This document shows positions 35,739 through 43,578 of a stretch of 64,000 nt of DNA, in pieces. The notes below the pieces were generated by a model, which worked only from the letters and a program-made list of their open reading frames with translations, had not been told where the DNA came from and did not search any database. How positions within the stretch are numbered: the first letter of the stretch is position 1; each line of letters opens with the position of its first letter. The stretch covers positions 2,046,001 to 2,110,000 of the forward strand of contig OZ245876.1 of assembly GCA_965229445.1 (NCBI GenBank), read 5' to 3'. The position numbers and the translations under genes are program-made. Source of the stretch: Owenweeksia sp965229445. Its GTDB lineage: Bacteria; Bacteroidota; Bacteroidia; Flavobacteriales; Schleiferiaceae.

Positions 35739-36023
35739 ATGGAAGTTACAGACAACACTGAGATGCGACACTTCGAAGTCCGTGATAATGAGCAATTAGC
35801 CATCATAGAATATCAAATTCAAGAAAAGAAGTACTTTCTAACCAGGGTACAATTCCCAACAAAATTTGAAGAAAGTGGCAAAGCGGATGAGATGTTGAAG
35901 AATACACTTGACATCATCGAGGAAACAGGAATGAGGGTGGTTCCCATGACCAGGTTTGTGAAGCAGTATTTCAAATCTCACCCGGAAAGAAAAAAGATGT
36001 TACCGGTAGGGATTCATCTATAA
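35739..36023 (+). CDS. Small YjdJ-type GNAT acetyltransferase
   Basis: A 94-residue protein of the short GNAT class (YjdJ/Gtn1-like): NEQLAIIEYQIQEKKYFLTRVQFPTKFEESGKADEMLKNTLDIIEETGMRVVPMTRFVKQYFKSHPE. The usual G-x-G-x-A loop is replaced by ESGKADEML, but the C-terminal PMTRFVKQYFKSHPE stretch is characteristic (consensus P.C.F....HPEY). The substrate is unknown. Confidence 0.75.
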   Translation: MEVTDNTEMRHFEVRDNEQLAIIEYQIQEKKYFLTRVQFPTKFEESGKADEMLKNTLDIIEETGMRVVPMTRFVKQYFKSHPERKKMLPVGIHL

Positions 36024-36096
36024 TTCTCTGTTGATATAAGTATTGATATCTTATCCATTCATCCAACTTGGATGCCACCAGCCCTTTTATCTTAGT

Positions 36097-36121
36097 TAAG
36101 ACAAAAATTAATTGTCTTAAA
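36097..36121. promoter_or_regulatory. Inverted repeat upstream of the histidine kinase
   Basis: TTAAGACAA (36097-36105) and TTGTCTTAA (36113-36121) are exact reverse complements with a 7-nt AT-rich spacer, ending 14 bp before the start codon. The short distance and symmetry suggest an operator or a 5' mRNA hairpin. There is no T-tract. Confidence 0.5.
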
Positions 36122-36135
36122 GCACAGTATCCAGG

Positions 36136-37110
36136 ATGTTGTCTTATGTTTCAGACCTATTGTTCCTGCCAGACGCGCACTTAGTTTTTCTATCAACGGG
36201 ATCAGTTCCGGCGGATTCCATTGCACAAATCTCCAACAGCTATTTATGGTTTGCCATTGCGGTGTTTACGGTGGCATTTATCAGTTTGGTGGTAGCCTAC
36301 CGATCAAGAAATGAGGCATTTAAACTAGCGAAGGTACAGCAAGATCACCTGCAAGAGTTAAACCAACAGCTCAGAGAACAATCGGATGAATTAACCCAAA
36401 CCAATGCTTCTAAAGATCAGTTAATTTCGGTGATTAGTCATGATCTGCGAGCCCCTCTTGCCAGTTTGGACAGTTGCTTGGAAATCATGCTTACCGAAGA
36501 TTTAACCACGGAAGAAAAGGATGAGCTGATCCGGGATTTGCAAAAGGAAACCTATAATACCCTAAAAACCCTCGACGATCTTTTAGCCTGGGCCAGACTA
36601 CAGCAGCAGGGTGGAAAATTTGATGAACAGGACTTTGATATTGTGGGTTTGATCAGGGAGGTAACTGGTTTATACGCACCTGTGGCGAAACACAAATCGG
36701 TACGGATAATATTTGAGCCCTTTGACGATTCTATCACGGTAAAGGGAGATCCCAATCAAATTAGAACGGTATTGAGAAACTTAGTAAGCAATGCCATCAA
36801 ATTTACCCCCGAAAATGCTCAGGTTAGTATTGCTCTAAACACTTGTGAGGAAGGGGTGGAAATTAGCGTGCAGGATGAGGGTAAAGGCATAAGTAAGGAG
36901 GAGTTGACGAAAATAATGGATCCGGACAATTTCTACAGTTCCAAAGGTACGGCTGGAGAAGGAGGCACCGGCGTAGGACTTATGTTGTCATTTGAATTCA
37001 TCAATAAGCACAACAGTGAATTGCAGCTAATGCCTGCCCTGCCATCGGGTACCCGGGCTAGCTTTCACCTCCCGCACTCCAAGTCTGAATCATCTGTGAA
37101 ATCGGCATGA
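36136..37110 (+). CDS. Sensor histidine kinase
   Basis: A 324-residue membrane kinase with one hydrophobic N-terminal region and one clear helix (about 36-54), a coiled coil (about 58-95), the phosphoacceptor His102 in the H box (SVISHDLRAPLASLD), and a complete catalytic domain: N box LRNLVSNAIKFTPE near 212, G1 VQDEGKGIS near 248, G2 GTGVGLML near 277. It has no periplasmic sensor domain. No response regulator gene is adjacent. Its stop overlaps the start of a PqqB-like hydrolase gene, an unusual operon partner. Confidence 0.92.
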   Translation: MLSYVSDLLFLPDAHLVFLSTGSVPADSIAQISNSYLWFAIAVFTVAFISLVVAYRSRNEAFKLAKVQQDHLQELNQQLREQSDELTQTNASKDQLISVISHDLRAPLASLDSCLEIMLTEDLTTEEKDELIRDLQKETYNTLKTLDDLLAWARLQQQGGKFDEQDFDIVGLIREVTGLYAPVAKHKSVRIIFEPFDDSITVKGDPNQIRTVLRNLVSNAIKFTPENAQVSIALNTCEEGVEISVQDEGKGISKEELTKIMDPDNFYSSKGTAGEGGTGVGLMLSFEFINKHNSELQLMPALPSGTRASFHLPHSKSESSVKSA

Positions 37111-38063
37111 GGGCATTCGCAAGCTTTGGTCGGATACTCATTTTCTGTCTGACCATGGCCTTATTCTCGTGCGCCAGAGATCCACAGACTACCTCTCCTT
37201 CAGCTTTACAGGTAATCGTTCTAGGGGTCACTCAAGATGCCGGATCACCGCAAATTGGTTGTACCCAGGAATGCTGTAAAGGCTTACCAGTGAATAAGAG
37301 TGGGGATCGCATGGTGAGCTGTTTGGCCATCTATGATCCAAGTACCTCCTTTTGTATTTTGCTGGATGCCACACCAGACATCACCGCACAGATGAATCTA
37401 TTAAATTCCATAACTGACTCTAAAAAAGTTCTACCAGATGCTATTTTTCTCACACATGCACATATTGGGCACTATACCGGTTTAATGTATTTGGGAAAAG
37501 AGTCTGCCGCCACCGATGCCATACCGGTTTATGCCATGCCGAGAATGCGACAATTCCTTATGAACAATGCCCCGTGGTCTATGCTGGTAGCTGAATCGTA
37601 CATAAAGTTAAAACCCTTGAGCCATGATTCCACTATTCACATCCAGGAGAATTTAAAGATCACCCCAATTGAAGTACCGCATCGCGACGAATTTTCAGAA
37701 ACGGTAGGATTTATGGTGAGCGGAGAAAGTAAGCGCCTGCTGTACATTCCTGATATCGATAAATGGGATCGTTGGGAAAGGGAGATCAATGGCTTGATTA
37801 AAGCGGTGGACTATGCCTTTTTGGACGGTACTTTTTTTGACGCCAGGGAGCTGCCAGGTCGAGATATGAATGAAATCCCGCATCCCTTTGTGGTGGAGAG
37901 TGTTGAGCGGTTTGGCAAGCTTACAGAAACAGATCGGGAAAAGGTACATTTCATCCACTTCAATCACACCAACCCTCTGCTTAAGGCAAACTCTAAACAG
38001 AGGAAAGCATTGATGGATAAGGGGTATGGCCTAGCTGAAGCCGGTATGGTGATCGATTTGTAG
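37107..38063 (+). CDS. PqqB-like metallo-beta-lactamase-fold lipoprotein
   Basis: A 318-residue exported protein. The lipoprotein signal ends in Ala-Leu-Phe-Ser-Cys (near residue 22). The MBL fold resembles PqqB: LQVIVLGVTQDAGSPQIGC near 35, metal ligands in FLTHAHIGHYTGL near 115 (HxHxGH), and later VPHRDEFSETVGFMV, DIDKWDRWE, and FIHFNHTNP near the end. No PQQ synthesis genes are near, so it is more likely a stand-alone periplasmic hydrolase. It overlaps the kinase gene by 4 bp and is probably co-expressed. Confidence 0.85.
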   Translation: MRAFASFGRILIFCLTMALFSCARDPQTTSPSALQVIVLGVTQDAGSPQIGCTQECCKGLPVNKSGDRMVSCLAIYDPSTSFCILLDATPDITAQMNLLNSITDSKKVLPDAIFLTHAHIGHYTGLMYLGKESAATDAIPVYAMPRMRQFLMNNAPWSMLVAESYIKLKPLSHDSTIHIQENLKITPIEVPHRDEFSETVGFMVSGESKRLLYIPDIDKWDRWEREINGLIKAVDYAFLDGTFFDARELPGRDMNEIPHPFVVESVERFGKLTETDREKVHFIHFNHTNPLLKANSKQRKALMDKGYGLAEAGMVIDL

Positions 38064-38172
38064 CCAGCAAGCGCAGTACGATTAATCTAACGCATTAAAC
38101 CTGATATCCTAAGCTTTTTACTTTGTGGCATTGGAATTGCCTAATTTGTCCTCGAAAATCAATTATTGCATC

Positions 38173-38559
38173 ATGAAAAAACTATTGCTTGCTCTATTCT
38201 TAGCGCTGGGTTTACAGGGATTTGGTCAGATGGTTTCCGAGGAATTTGAAGAAGACTTAGGACGCAGACATCCCAAGGCAAGTGCCATAACCTGGATCTC
38301 AGGAGAAGAGCACTACATCGCTGAATTTCAGGAAGGTGATCGAAAGATGAAAGCTTATTATACGCAGGAAGGTCAATGGGTAAAGACCCTCATGGAAATT
38401 GATATTTCTGAAGTTCCTAAGAAGATCATGGAGAAGATTGGTGAAGAATATAAAGTAATCGGTGCGGAGAAGGTCGTTTCATCTGATAGTCCACAGGGCA
38501 ACTACCTCCTAAAACTGGAAGCCGCTTATGCGAAGTCGGGCGAGATAGTAAAGCCATAA
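38173..38559 (+). CDS. Secreted PepSY-like small protein
   Basis: A 128-residue exported protein. The start at 38173 gives a signal peptide (MKKLLLALFLALGLQGFGQ). The mature part reads like the PepSY-like (BLIP-type) domain common in Bacteroidota periplasmic proteins: FEEDLGRRHPKASAITWISGEEHYIAEFQEGDRKMKAYYTQEGQWV, then VPKKIMEKIGEEYKVIGAEKV. The function is unknown. It is the last gene before a 1.1-kb gene-free stretch with tandem repeats. Confidence 0.75.
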   Translation: MKKLLLALFLALGLQGFGQMVSEEFEEDLGRRHPKASAITWISGEEHYIAEFQEGDRKMKAYYTQEGQWVKTLMEIDISEVPKKIMEKIGEEYKVIGAEKVVSSDSPQGNYLLKLEAAYAKSGEIVKP

Positions 38560-38728
38560 TTTACTCCCGCCATTTCTGGCCTTACTGAATTTGGAGGTAG
38601 GGAGCCAATATGTTGCTTAGCACGAATCTGGTGCATGTTCTGGCGGTGATTGCTGTGTTATAGTGATTGGGAGTATGGGCAGGAATGCTAAACGGAATGT
38701 GTTGTTCTGAAAGTCAGCGGAATGGGCT

Positions 38729-39324
38729 GTTCTGCCCGGGGACCGCGCCCGCGATCCCCAGTTTCAAGATCGGCATTTTCTGTGTCAATTCATAGGCGGT
38801 TGCTGCCACTATGCTTAGAGTTCGTGGCGAATATTGCCTGGAGAAGGGCGTCAGAAAAATTAAGGAGCTTGGGTGGACGAGGAAAGTTCTTTGGCGTGAA
38901 GGCAATGCTTGCATTGGGTTAAGAGGAGGGTAACCTGGCCCATCGTGAAGTAATTTTAACAGCCAGGGCGTTCTGCCCGGGGATCGCGCCCGCGATCCCC
39001 AATTTCAAGATCGGTATTTTCTGTGTCAATTCATAGGCGGTTGCTGCCACTATGCTTAGAGTTTGTGGCGAATATTGCCTGGAGAAGGGCGTCAGAAAAA
39101 TTAAGGAGCTTGGGTGGACGAGGAAAGTTCTTTGGCGTGAAGGCAATGCTTGCATTGGGTTAAGAGGAGGGTAACCTGGCCCATCGTGAAGTAATTTTAA
39201 CAGCCAGGGCGTTCTGCCCGGGGATCGCGCCCGCGATCCCCAATTTCAAGATCGGTATTTTCTGTGTCAATTCATAGGCGGTTGCTGCCACTATGCTTAG
39301 AGTTTGTGGCGAAAATTGCCTGGA
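38729..39324. repeat. 241-bp direct tandem repeat, two full copies and one partial
   Basis: Copies start at 38729, 38970 and 39211, each with GTTCTGCCCGGGGA, and differ by only a few C/T changes. The third stops after about 114 bp at GCCTGGA. Each copy opens with a GC-rich inverted repeat, GGGGATCGCG / CGCGATCCCC with a 2-nt loop (38979-39000 and 39220-39241; one mismatch in copy 1 at 38738-38759). Inside each full copy is a second palindrome, CAATGC-TT-GCATTG (38903-38916). It looks like a duplicated noncoding element. Confidence 0.9.
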
Positions 39325-39456
39325 TATCCTTGTCTGTGGTGGCCAACTTAGATTATCCCTGGTTTTAAGGATTAAATCACTGATTACGACAATGATGTGG
39401 AAATCTATGCAGCAAAACTGGCCAATAAGGAATGTTTAACCTGATCCATAAGGTTC

Positions 39457-39475
39457 AGAGAAGTTTGACTTCTCT
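39457..39475. repeat. Perfect hairpin, 8-bp arms
   Basis: AGAGAAGT and ACTTCTCT arms with a TTG loop. No T-run follows on either strand, so termination is doubtful. Confidence 0.5.
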
Positions 39476-39674
39476 ATTAAACTCTCCCCCAAAAGTCAGT
39501 GGTAAGAAATACTGACATACCATTCCCTGTAATTTTCTAAAGGAGGTTTCAGCGATTTATGCCGTCATATCCAAAATGCTAAACCGATCACGCATACCGC
39601 AAAATTGTGTTTTCAATATGACTTACTAAACCTGCATTAAATACTACATTTGAGTGTCTAATGCACTCGTTTAA

Positions 39675-41000
39675 ATGTGGAGATCACTCCTTTTCTTGTT
39701 AATGATGCTCAGCACCCTCTTCCCCTTGCAGGCTCAGGGTCAACTCCCCCACCCTCAAAACAAAGCACAATTGATCATTTTCTCTGGCAGCGATTGGTGC
39801 CTACCTTGCATCAAGTTGGATAGACAAGTGATTAGTACAACCGAATTCAAAGATTACGCAGCATCAAATCTGGAAATTATTATCGCCGATTTCCCACAAA
39901 CCAAATCTCAGGAAACCAGTTTGCAAAGCCGAAATGATAGCCTGGCCGAGCTTTATAACCCCCAAGGTCAATTTCCCAGATTGGTCTTACTCCCTTCCCC
40001 GAAGGCAAAGCCCGTATTTCTGAAAACATCCCACACCAATCCTCAATCATTGGTGCATGAGATTGCCAATCAACTGCCCAAAAAAAGGATTTTTAGAAGA
40101 CAACAAATTCTAATGGGAACAGCCTTTGAGTTTGCCCTGGTGCATCATAATGACAGTGCCGCCCAGGCTTTGCTGGATCAATGCGTGGCAGAAACCATAC
40201 GCCTTGAAGCAATTCTCTCAGAATGGCAAGACAGTTCAGAGGTGAGTGAGGTAAATCGCCAGTCAGGAAGAGCCTGGGTTGATGTGAGCGACGAACTCTT
40301 TGATTTAACTGGTCGATGTGTTGAGCTTTCCAGAATAACCCAGGGCGCTTTTGATATCAGTTTCCGAGGGATGGATCTTTGGGAATTTGATGGTAAAGAA
40401 CTTGCTACCTGGCCTGATTCACAATTAATTAGGTACCAATTATCTACCATGGGTTACCAGGATATTGAATTCGCTGAGCATAAACGTATTAAACTTGCCA
40501 GGGAAGGAATGGCTATTGGCTTTGGTGCGGTTGGTAAGGGCTTCGCAGCCGATGTTATTAAGGAAATGATGATAGATGAGGGTGTTGAAGCCGGTGTCAT
40601 CAACGCCAGTGGTGATCTCACTACCTGGGGCACCAGACCAGATGGCAGAGACTGGATCATAGGCATAACTAACCCCAACATACCCGAAGGATTAAAATTC
40701 GGTTTGAAACTCAGTGATCGTTCAATCGCCACTTCAGGCAGCTATGAAAAATATTTCACCTTTCAGGCTAAGCGATTTGCTCATATTATTAATCCCAAAA
40801 CAGGTATTCCTGTGTGGGATAAGAAGAGTGTAAGTGTTATCAGCAATAGTGCGGAGCTTTCGGATGCCCTGGCCACAGCCTTCTTCGTTATGGATACCGA
40901 AGTAGCATTGGATTTAGCCAATCAGCTTCCCGGCGTATCCTGTATCATTATTAATCACCAAGATGAAGTATTTTCAACCCCGGATATTGAAATGGAATAG
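39675..41000 (+). CDS. Thioredoxin-ApbE fusion protein
   Basis: A 441-residue exported protein with two domains. A signal peptide (LLFLLMMLSTLFPLQAQG) precedes a thioredoxin-like domain with Cys42 and Cys45 in SGSDWCLPCIKLDR. From about 138 there is a full ApbE flavin transferase domain: LMGTAFEFALVH, LSEWQDSSEVSEVNRQSG, ITQGAFDISFRGMDLWEF, IGFGAVGKGFAADVIKEMM, GVINASGDLTTWG, RFAHIINPKTGIPVWDKKSVSV. The predicted job is covalent flavin attachment in the periplasm with a linked thiol-redox function. It overlaps the DUF4266 gene by 38 bp, followed by DUF3570, a conserved trio in Bacteroidota and other bacteria. The target protein is not identified. Confidence 0.92.
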   Translation: MWRSLLFLLMMLSTLFPLQAQGQLPHPQNKAQLIIFSGSDWCLPCIKLDRQVISTTEFKDYAASNLEIIIADFPQTKSQETSLQSRNDSLAELYNPQGQFPRLVLLPSPKAKPVFLKTSHTNPQSLVHEIANQLPKKRIFRRQQILMGTAFEFALVHHNDSAAQALLDQCVAETIRLEAILSEWQDSSEVSEVNRQSGRAWVDVSDELFDLTGRCVELSRITQGAFDISFRGMDLWEFDGKELATWPDSQLIRYQLSTMGYQDIEFAEHKRIKLAREGMAIGFGAVGKGFAADVIKEMMIDEGVEAGVINASGDLTTWGTRPDGRDWIIGITNPNIPEGLKFGLKLSDRSIATSGSYEKYFTFQAKRFAHIINPKTGIPVWDKKSVSVISNSAELSDALATAFFVMDTEVALDLANQLPGVSCIIINHQDEVFSTPDIEME

Positions 41001-41211
41001 TTTCCAAACTATAATACTTGCCCTCCTTTTCTGTCTGCTTGCAGTGGCCTGTGAAAGCGTTAAACCCTACCAGCGCGCCTATCTGAATGACGAAAAGATG
41101 AAGCCAGGTGCGGCTCCCTGTGAAACGCTCGATCAACATGTATTTAGTTACCGTGAGGGAAGCTTGGTAACTGGAGGTCAGAAAACCAGGGGAGGCTGTG
41201 GTTGCAACTAA
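40963..41211 (+). CDS. DUF4266 lipoprotein with C-terminal Cys-Gly-Cys tail
   Basis: An 82-residue protein. A lipoprotein signal ends at Cys30 (IILALLFCLLAVAC), followed by the family core VKPYQRAYLNDEKMKPG near 34-50, and the tail GGCGCN with Cys79 and Cys81. These features match DUF4266. The start at 40963 lies inside the Trx-ApbE gene, and its stop overlaps the DUF3570 start, so the three genes are translationally coupled. The two terminal cysteines next to an exported thioredoxin domain suggest they are redox-active or metal-binding. The function is unknown. Confidence 0.88.
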   Translation: MKYFQPRILKWNSFQTIILALLFCLLAVACESVKPYQRAYLNDEKMKPGAAPCETLDQHVFSYREGSLVTGGQKTRGGCGCN

Positions 41212-42439
41212 GTACATATGGTCATTCTATTTCTCACTATGCCTTGTATTTGGTGTTAGTTATACGATGGCTCAAGACACTACCTACGAAAAAAAGCTCG
41301 TTAGGAGCAGTGATATTCAACTCTTGCTTTCCTATTACGATCAGGATGGCGTACATTCTGCCGTTACGGGAGGCACCGGAACCGAAAAACTGGAAGTATA
41401 TGCCATTGATCTGGCCACCCGCACCGCAAACCAAAAGGCTGATGCCTTAATCCTTAACCTTGGGGTGGACATTATCTCATCTGCCTCTACCGACAATATT
41501 GACTTTGAAGTTTCATCCGTATCCAGATTAGATCAGCGTACTCATATTACTATAGGATATGAAAAGGCTCTTAAAAACCGACAGTACTTAGGCTTTGATG
41601 CATCCTATTCTATTGAATCAGATTACACAGCTCGCGGCATTGGTGTGTGGTTTCGAAAGCAAAATGCGGATAATACCCGAAGATCATCTATAGCCTTAAA
41701 GAGTTTCTTTGATGATTTGAGATGGGGAAGGTTATCCCAACCCTACCTGGTGCCTGAGAAACTAATTTATCCGGAAGAGCTCAGATATAAGGAATGGTAT
41801 GATGTGCATAACCGATATTCCTTTAACCTCAACCTGAGTTATGAAATGGACCTCAATCGCAGAATGAATCTCAGTTTTTATCCTGCCCTGGTTTATCAGC
41901 GAGGTCTCCTCTCCACTAGCTTTCACAGGGTTTATTTTACCAATTCAGCAGATTTACGGGTAGAAAACCTACCTAATCAGCGGCTACAAGGAGCATTGGG
42001 CATTCAATTTAACAGCTTTATTGCCTCCCGTATAATTATGCGAAGCTATTACCAATACTTTCAGGATGAGTTTGGCATAGAAAGTCATACCCTCAAGTTG
42101 GAATTTCCATATAAAATAAACGCCGCCTGGAGTATTTCCCCCTTTGGCAGAGCTTATCAACAAAGTGCTTCCTGGTATTTTAAGCCCTATGCGAGGCATC
42201 AAGTAAGTGATTCATACTACACCTCTGATTATGATTTATCCGGCTTTTGGTCTGGACAACTTGGTCTGAGTTTGCGTTGGGCCTTTGCAGGGAGCGGTCA
42301 ACGAAGATATTCGGCCCGGTCTATTGATTTTCGGTATTCCTACTACGATCGCTCAGACGGCTTGCATGCACATCTCCTGGCTATGGTATTTCATTTTCAG
42401 GCTCATAAGTTTAAAGATCAATTGAAGTTCAATAATTAG
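41198..42439 (+). CDS. DUF3570 predicted outer-membrane protein
   Basis: A 413-residue exported protein with a GTG start at 41198. The signal peptide is followed by the DUF3570 hallmark SYYDQDGVHSAVTGGTGTEKLEVYAI (residues 46-71) and then many alternating amphipathic strands (FNLNLSYEMDLNRRMNLSFYPALVY, SIDFRYSYYDRSDGLHAHLLAMVFHFQ), as in outer-membrane barrels. It overlaps the DUF4266 gene. The VTGGTGTE segment resembles the Thr-Gly-Ala-Thr core of known ApbE flavinylation sites, except that a Ser replaces the usual Asp. No function has been established. Confidence 0.88.
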   Translation: MVATKYIWSFYFSLCLVFGVSYTMAQDTTYEKKLVRSSDIQLLLSYYDQDGVHSAVTGGTGTEKLEVYAIDLATRTANQKADALILNLGVDIISSASTDNIDFEVSSVSRLDQRTHITIGYEKALKNRQYLGFDASYSIESDYTARGIGVWFRKQNADNTRRSSIALKSFFDDLRWGRLSQPYLVPEKLIYPEELRYKEWYDVHNRYSFNLNLSYEMDLNRRMNLSFYPALVYQRGLLSTSFHRVYFTNSADLRVENLPNQRLQGALGIQFNSFIASRIIMRSYYQYFQDEFGIESHTLKLEFPYKINAAWSISPFGRAYQQSASWYFKPYARHQVSDSYYTSDYDLSGFWSGQLGLSLRWAFAGSGQRRYSARSIDFRYSYYDRSDGLHAHLLAMVFHFQAHKFKDQLKFNN

Positions 42440-42526
42440 AATTAGTCTAATCAGATATTTTTATACCTTTCTCTCCAGAGAACAAAATTATAGTGGCCAG
42501 TCCATTATTTAAGACCCCCAAGATTT

Positions 42527-42596
42527 AAGGGGACCGTTGGGTTAGCAGCTTTTTCTTGGTCCACCGAGAAAAGTCCAATTTCGGTCCCCTTTATTT
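42527..42596 (+). terminator. Long structured inverted repeat, terminator or leader RNA
   Basis: AAGGGGACCG (42527-42536) pairs with CGGTCCCCTT (42582-42591) around a 45-nt loop that can fold again (TCTTGGT with ACCGAGA near 42554-42569), then TTATTTTT. The fold is larger than an ordinary terminator. It lies 88 bp past DUF3570 and 52 bp before the symporter gene, so it could end the first transcript or regulate the second. Confidence 0.6.
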
Positions 42597-42648
42597 TTCC
42601 TGCTATCTTTCCAGTCTAGCATATCAGTAAAAAATCAGCCAGTATTTA

Positions 42649-43563
42649 ATGGATTCAGCTTCTTTTGATGCGGTAAGGTTAAACTTTAGTCAGGATTCTC
42701 TTTGGCTCTTAAATATTTTGCTGGGAATCATCATGTTTGGTGTAGCATTGGGCATTCACCTCGATGATTTCAAAGCCATTATCCGGCAGCCTAAGCCGGC
42801 CTTGGTTGGTATAGTTTCGCAATTTGTGCTATTGCCAGCAATAAGTTTCCTCCTGGTATTGCTGCTGCACCCTGCGCCGAGTATTGCTCTGGGTATGATT
42901 ATGGTAGCAGCTTGTCCCGGGGGTAACATCTCAAACTTTTTTAGTCAGGCCGCAGGTGGCAACGCGGCACTTTCGGTGAGTTTAACGGCCTTTAGTACTG
43001 GATTAGCCATTGTGTTTACACCAATAAACCTTCAGTTCTGGGGTTCCTTATATGGCCCTACCCAAAACCTACTTCAAGAGGTAGCGCTTAACCCTGTGGA
43101 TGTATTCAAGACCGTTATTCAGATTCTACTTATTCCCCTGGTTTTAGGTATGTGGGTAAATCATTACCGACATTATCTGGCGCTGCGTTTAATAAAGATT
43201 CTGCGTCCGCTCTCCATGCTCATCTTTGCAGGTTTTGTGGTCGTGGCCTTTAGAAACAACTTTGAGGTATTTACCCAGTACTTTGGCACTATCTTAATGC
43301 TAGTGCTGATCCACAACGCCGTAGCCTTATCTACCGGTTATGCTTTTGCCTGGCTAAGCGGGCTCAATAAAGCGGATCGCAAGACACTGAGCATTGAAAC
43401 CGGCATTCAAAATTCAGGTTTGGCTCTTTTGCTGATATTCAGCTTTTTTGAAGGCCTGGGCGGCATGGCCATTATTGCTGGTTGGTGGGGAATATGGCAT
43501 ATTGTATCCGGAATGCTGCTTAGCCAATTGTGGTCGCGCAAAAAAAATCACCAGCTCTCTTAA
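42649..43563 (+). CDS. Bile acid:sodium symporter (BASS/SBF) family transporter
   Basis: A 304-residue inner-membrane protein with about nine to ten helices. The family core is GIIMFGVALGIHLDDFKAIIRQPKPALVGIVSQFVLLPAISF near 26-68 and AACPGGNISNFFSQAAGGNAALSVSLTAFST near 87-117, with the sodium-binding crossing region IETGIQNSGLALLLIFSFF near 248. Bacterial members move bile acids, pantoate, pyruvate or other organic anions with sodium. The substrate here is unknown. Confidence 0.92.
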   Translation: MDSASFDAVRLNFSQDSLWLLNILLGIIMFGVALGIHLDDFKAIIRQPKPALVGIVSQFVLLPAISFLLVLLLHPAPSIALGMIMVAACPGGNISNFFSQAAGGNAALSVSLTAFSTGLAIVFTPINLQFWGSLYGPTQNLLQEVALNPVDVFKTVIQILLIPLVLGMWVNHYRHYLALRLIKILRPLSMLIFAGFVVVAFRNNFEVFTQYFGTILMLVLIHNAVALSTGYAFAWLSGLNKADRKTLSIETGIQNSGLALLLIFSFFEGLGGMAIIAGWWGIWHIVSGMLLSQLWSRKKNHQLS

Positions 43564-43578
43564 TTCCAAAAGCTGAAC

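Larger units (their letters stand above)
38560..39674. other. 1.1-kb gene-free stretch with tandem repeat
   Basis: No convincing gene on either strand. Short open frames here repeat with the DNA repeat and have no independent coding signs. 38560-38728 shows nothing clear. 38729-39324 is the 241-bp tandem repeat. 39325-39674 has a hairpin at 39457-39475 and an isolated open stretch encoding DYDNDVEIYAAKLANKECLT near 39384-39443, closed by stops on both sides, which could be a decayed gene remnant. A strong Shine-Dalgarno-like AAAGGAGG occurs near 39540 before an eight-codon frame. Confidence 0.6.

Noticed and set aside
37107..38063. PQQ cofactor biosynthesis locus
   Set aside because: Only a PqqB-like fold is present, with a lipoprotein signal and no pqqA, C, D or E nearby.
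38714..39155. Two similar open frames on the minus strand (66 and 78 codons, both starting MQALPSRQRTF)
   Set aside because: They are the same frame in two copies of the 241-bp DNA repeat, have no start-region signals and match no family. The repeat itself explains them.
38729..39324. CRISPR array
   Set aside because: Repeat units are 241 bp and contiguous with no unique spacers, and no cas genes are near.
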